This document shows positions 5,033 to 6,996 of a stretch of DNA of 6,996 nt, one piece after another. The notes under the pieces are model-generated. The model worked only from the letters and a program-made list of their open reading frames with translations. It was not told the origin of the DNA and did no database searches. The position numbers and the translations under genes were made by a program. The stretch is from Gammaproteobacteria bacterium (GTDB lineage Bacteria > Pseudomonadota > Gammaproteobacteria > JALTLT01), in NCBI GenBank assembly GCA_027001815.1, contig JALTLT010000096.1, positions 1-6,996 of the forward strand. Reading direction: 5' to 3'. How positions within the stretch are numbered: position 1 is the first letter of the stretch; the number at the start of each line of letters is the position of its first letter.

Positions 5033-6996
5033 TCAGGAGGTGAGGGAGGCGAACAGCAGGGGGAGCTTCTCCGGCAGCCGCTCCACCCGGTCGACGACGG
5101 TGTAGTTGTTGCGGCCGAAGATGTCGCCCACGTAGTCGTCGGCCTTGCGGTCGAGGGTGATGCAGTAGGTGTAGATGCCGTCCCGGTCCAGCTCGATCAC
5201 CGCCCGGCGGGCATCCTCGATGAGCAGCCGCTCGTCGTTGACATCGATGTCGGAGGGTTCGCCGTCGGTGAGCACCAGCAGCAGCTTCTTGTCTGCCTTC
5301 TGGTGGGCCAGGTAGTGGCCGGCGTGACGCATGGCCGCCCCCATGCGGGTGGAGTAGCCTGCCTCCATGGCCGCCAGGCGCGCCTTGACGGTGTCGTCCC
5401 AGTGTTCGCTGTAGCCCTTGATGTGGAAGTAGCGGACGTTGTGCCGGGTGTCGGAGTGGAAGCCGGCTATGGCGAAGGGATCGCCGAGCTGCTCCACCGC
5501 CCAGCCGAGCAGGGAGACCGCCTCCTGGCTGAGCTGGAGGATGGTGTGGCCGCCGCTGCCCGGCACCTCGTCGTTGAGCGACTCGGAGAGGTCGAGCAGC
5601 AGGCTGACGGCGATGTTGCGCCCGTCGGTGCGGTGGCTCATGTTGATGCGCGGGTCGGGTTCGGCGCCGGCGCGGAAGTCGATCAGGGAGCGGATCGCCA
5701 CGTCGATGTCCAGCTCGCTCCCCTCCTCCTGGAAGCGCACCCGCACGTACTCCTGGGGCTTGAGCATGTCCAGCAGTCGCTTGAGCTGCTTGGCGATGGC
5801 GGCGTGCTTGGCCAGAAGCCGGTCGATGAGGGCCGGGTCGCCGGCGGGGTGGAGCGCCTCGTAGAGACTCACCCAGTCGGGACGGTAGCTCTTGGTGTGG
5901 TAGTCCCACTCCGGGTAGTGGCGGGGTGGCAGGCCCGGGTGCTCCTCCTCGTCGGGCTCCAGCTTGCGCTTCTCGTCGAACGCCTCCTCCTCGTCCCCCT
6001 CCTCGATGAACTTCCACATGTGGCGGTTGTCGTCCCGGTACTCCACCTCGGTATCCTCGAAGCGGATATTGGGCTGCAGGTCGCTCTGGCGGCGGGTGCG
6101 GGCGATGAAGGAGATGGCGATGGAGGCCATCTCCCGGGTGCTCGACTCGCCGCCGTCGGCCATGGCGTCGTGGAACCTCCGGGCGAACTCGAGGAGGTCG
6201 GGGTTGCGGTAGCCGTGGTCCGGGTCGAGGATGGCACGGGAGAGCATCGCCAGGCGGTGGCGGATGCACGACTCCTTCTCCGGGTCGCAGGCATCCTCTT
6301 CCGGCTTCGGATGGAGGGCGAGGAGGAGTCGGCGCAGGCCGGGATAGCGGCGGATGGCGAGGGTGTCCACCCGGCAATCCTCCAGGTGTTCGATGGCCAC
6401 CCGCTGGAAGGGGCTGTAGTTGTCGGCGATGATCGCCTCGGTCCAGCGGCGGTGGGCGCAGATGTGGGCGAGCACCGCCCGGTACCGGTCGATGCCGCGC
6501 ACCTCCGGCAGGTCGTCGTAGACGTCGGGGACGCGGATGCCCAGGTGGTCGTAGTAGGGCATCGGCTTGCGGAGCTGGTCGAAGGCGAGCGAGTAGGGGA
6601 TGAGGTGCTCCGAATCCTCCCAGAAGGCGCGCAGGTAGAGATCGAGACGGCGCTCGTGGTCGGCGAACAGGACTCCGTGGCGCTCCCGCTGCAGCACCGC
6701 CCGGCTGTCGGCGGACTGCAGGCTGAAGTAGTCGCGCTGGCGATCCGGGTGGTTGTGGTAGTTGCGGATGCCGTAGTCGATCCAGTTGCGCAGCCCCTCC
6801 AGGGAGAGCTCCGCCAGGAGCTGCGGCGAGCGCTTGAGGAACTCCGGCAGACCGGGGCTGGGGAAGGTAGTGTGGAAACCGTGGATGGAGCCGGTGGTCC
6901 GCTCCATCATCTCCATCACCAGCTCCACGTAGTGCTCCAGCAGTTCCAGGCTGCCGAGCCGGCGGGCCGCCTCCGGCAGTGATTGCAGGAAGGGGA
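5033..6996 (-). CDS. CbbO/NorD-family VWA-domain protein, C-terminal 653 residues (5' end outside window)
   Basis: The minus-strand frame is open from the window edge to TGA at 5035-5033; a GTG at 6928 is internal because family-like sequence continues upstream of it. The first ~230 visible residues are alpha-helical and repeat-like. Then come H-L-E-D-C-R-V-D followed by R-R-Y-P-G-L-R-R (about 6390-6325), the E-D-x-R segment shared by NorD, CbbO and CobT-like proteins; a Glu/Asp-rich linker (about 6004-5942); P-E-W-D-Y-H-T-K-S-Y-R-P-D-W; and a C-terminal VWA domain. Its MIDAS metal site is complete: D-L-S-E-S (5593-5579), the Thr of S-T-R-M-G (5350-5348) and T-D-G (5269-5261). Such proteins work with a MoxR-type AAA+ ATPase: CbbQ-CbbO reactivates inhibited RuBisCO, and NorQ-NorD helps mature nitric oxide reductase. 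The long N-terminal part favours a CbbO-like protein, but the ATPase and target enzyme would lie outside the window, so the choice is open. Confidence 0.85.
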   Translation of the reverse strand, partial: PFLQSLPEAARRLGSLELLEHYVELVMEMMERTTGSIHGFHTTFPSPGLPEFLKRSPQLLAELSLEGLRNWIDYGIRNYHNHPDRQRDYFSLQSADSRAVLQRERHGVLFADHERRLDLYLRAFWEDSEHLIPYSLAFDQLRKPMPYYDHLGIRVPDVYDDLPEVRGIDRYRAVLAHICAHRRWTEAIIADNYSPFQRVAIEHLEDCRVDTLAIRRYPGLRRLLLALHPKPEEDACDPEKESCIRHRLAMLSRAILDPDHGYRNPDLLEFARRFHDAMADGGESSTREMASIAISFIARTRRQSDLQPNIRFEDTEVEYRDDNRHMWKFIEEGDEEEAFDEKRKLEPDEEEHPGLPPRHYPEWDYHTKSYRPDWVSLYEALHPAGDPALIDRLLAKHAAIAKQLKRLLDMLKPQEYVRVRFQEEGSELDIDVAIRSLIDFRAGAEPDPRINMSHRTDGRNIAVSLLLDLSESLNDEVPGSGGHTILQLSQEAVSLLGWAVEQLGDPFAIAGFHSDTRHNVRYFHIKGYSEHWDDTVKARLAAMEAGYSTRMGAAMRHAGHYLAHQKADKKLLLVLTDGEPSDIDVNDERLLIEDARRAVIELDRDGIYTYCITLDRKADDYVGDIFGRNNYTVVDRVERLPEKLPLLFASLTS

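Noticed and set aside
4970..6982. 670-codon plus-strand open frame opposite the CbbO/NorD-type gene
   Set aside because: It is antisense to a gene with clear domain motifs. Its Val/Gly/Ala/Glu-rich translation has no recognisable domain and is the usual shadow frame in GC-rich DNA.

Overview
The window is GC-rich, densely packed bacterial DNA with Gammaproteobacteria-type genes: BamD, a TrpD separated from the other trp genes, HtpX, and a CbbO/NorD-type VWA protein. The last is typical of chemolithoautotrophic or denitrifying proteobacteria, so a sulfur-oxidising or similar autotrophic gammaproteobacterium is a reasonable guess. The window holds no rRNA, RuBisCO gene or other marker that would fix the taxon.

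Layout. Positions 1-251 (+) are the 3' end of bamD. Then come a short nitroreductase-family gene (369-896, +) and trpD (910-1944, +), separated by 13 nt and probably cotranscribed. htpX (2046-2924, +) follows, and a sequence closely resembling a sigma-32 heat-shock promoter straddles the trpD stop codon. On the minus strand, a histidine-phosphatase gene (4013-4612) and a DMT/EamA transporter gene (3165-4016) overlap by 4 nt and form a two-gene operon convergent with htpX. A large minus-strand gene (5033 to beyond 6996) encodes the C-terminal 653 residues of a CbbO/NorD-family protein with an intact MIDAS metal site.

The most unusual structure is a pair of related repeats (about 3008-3159 and 4784-4920) in inverted orientation on either side of the phosphatase-transporter operon. 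Each is bounded by 10-bp terminal inverted repeats (TGTTGAAAAA/TTTTTCAACA) and is almost wholly made of consecutive hairpins, so it looks like a MITE-like or REP-like multi-stem-loop element. The copies match at about 90% over roughly 100 bp and differ mainly at one end, where the first copy has an extra 18-nt hairpin. The copy next to the transporter stop codon also supplies a candidate bidirectional terminator between the convergent htpX and transporter genes.

Functionally the window is a mix of housekeeping genes (outer-membrane assembly, tryptophan synthesis, membrane-protein quality control), a small phosphatase/transporter operon of unknown substrate, and an AAA+-partner protein for metalloenzyme activation. 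No defence system, CRISPR array, tRNA, rRNA or transposase gene was seen.
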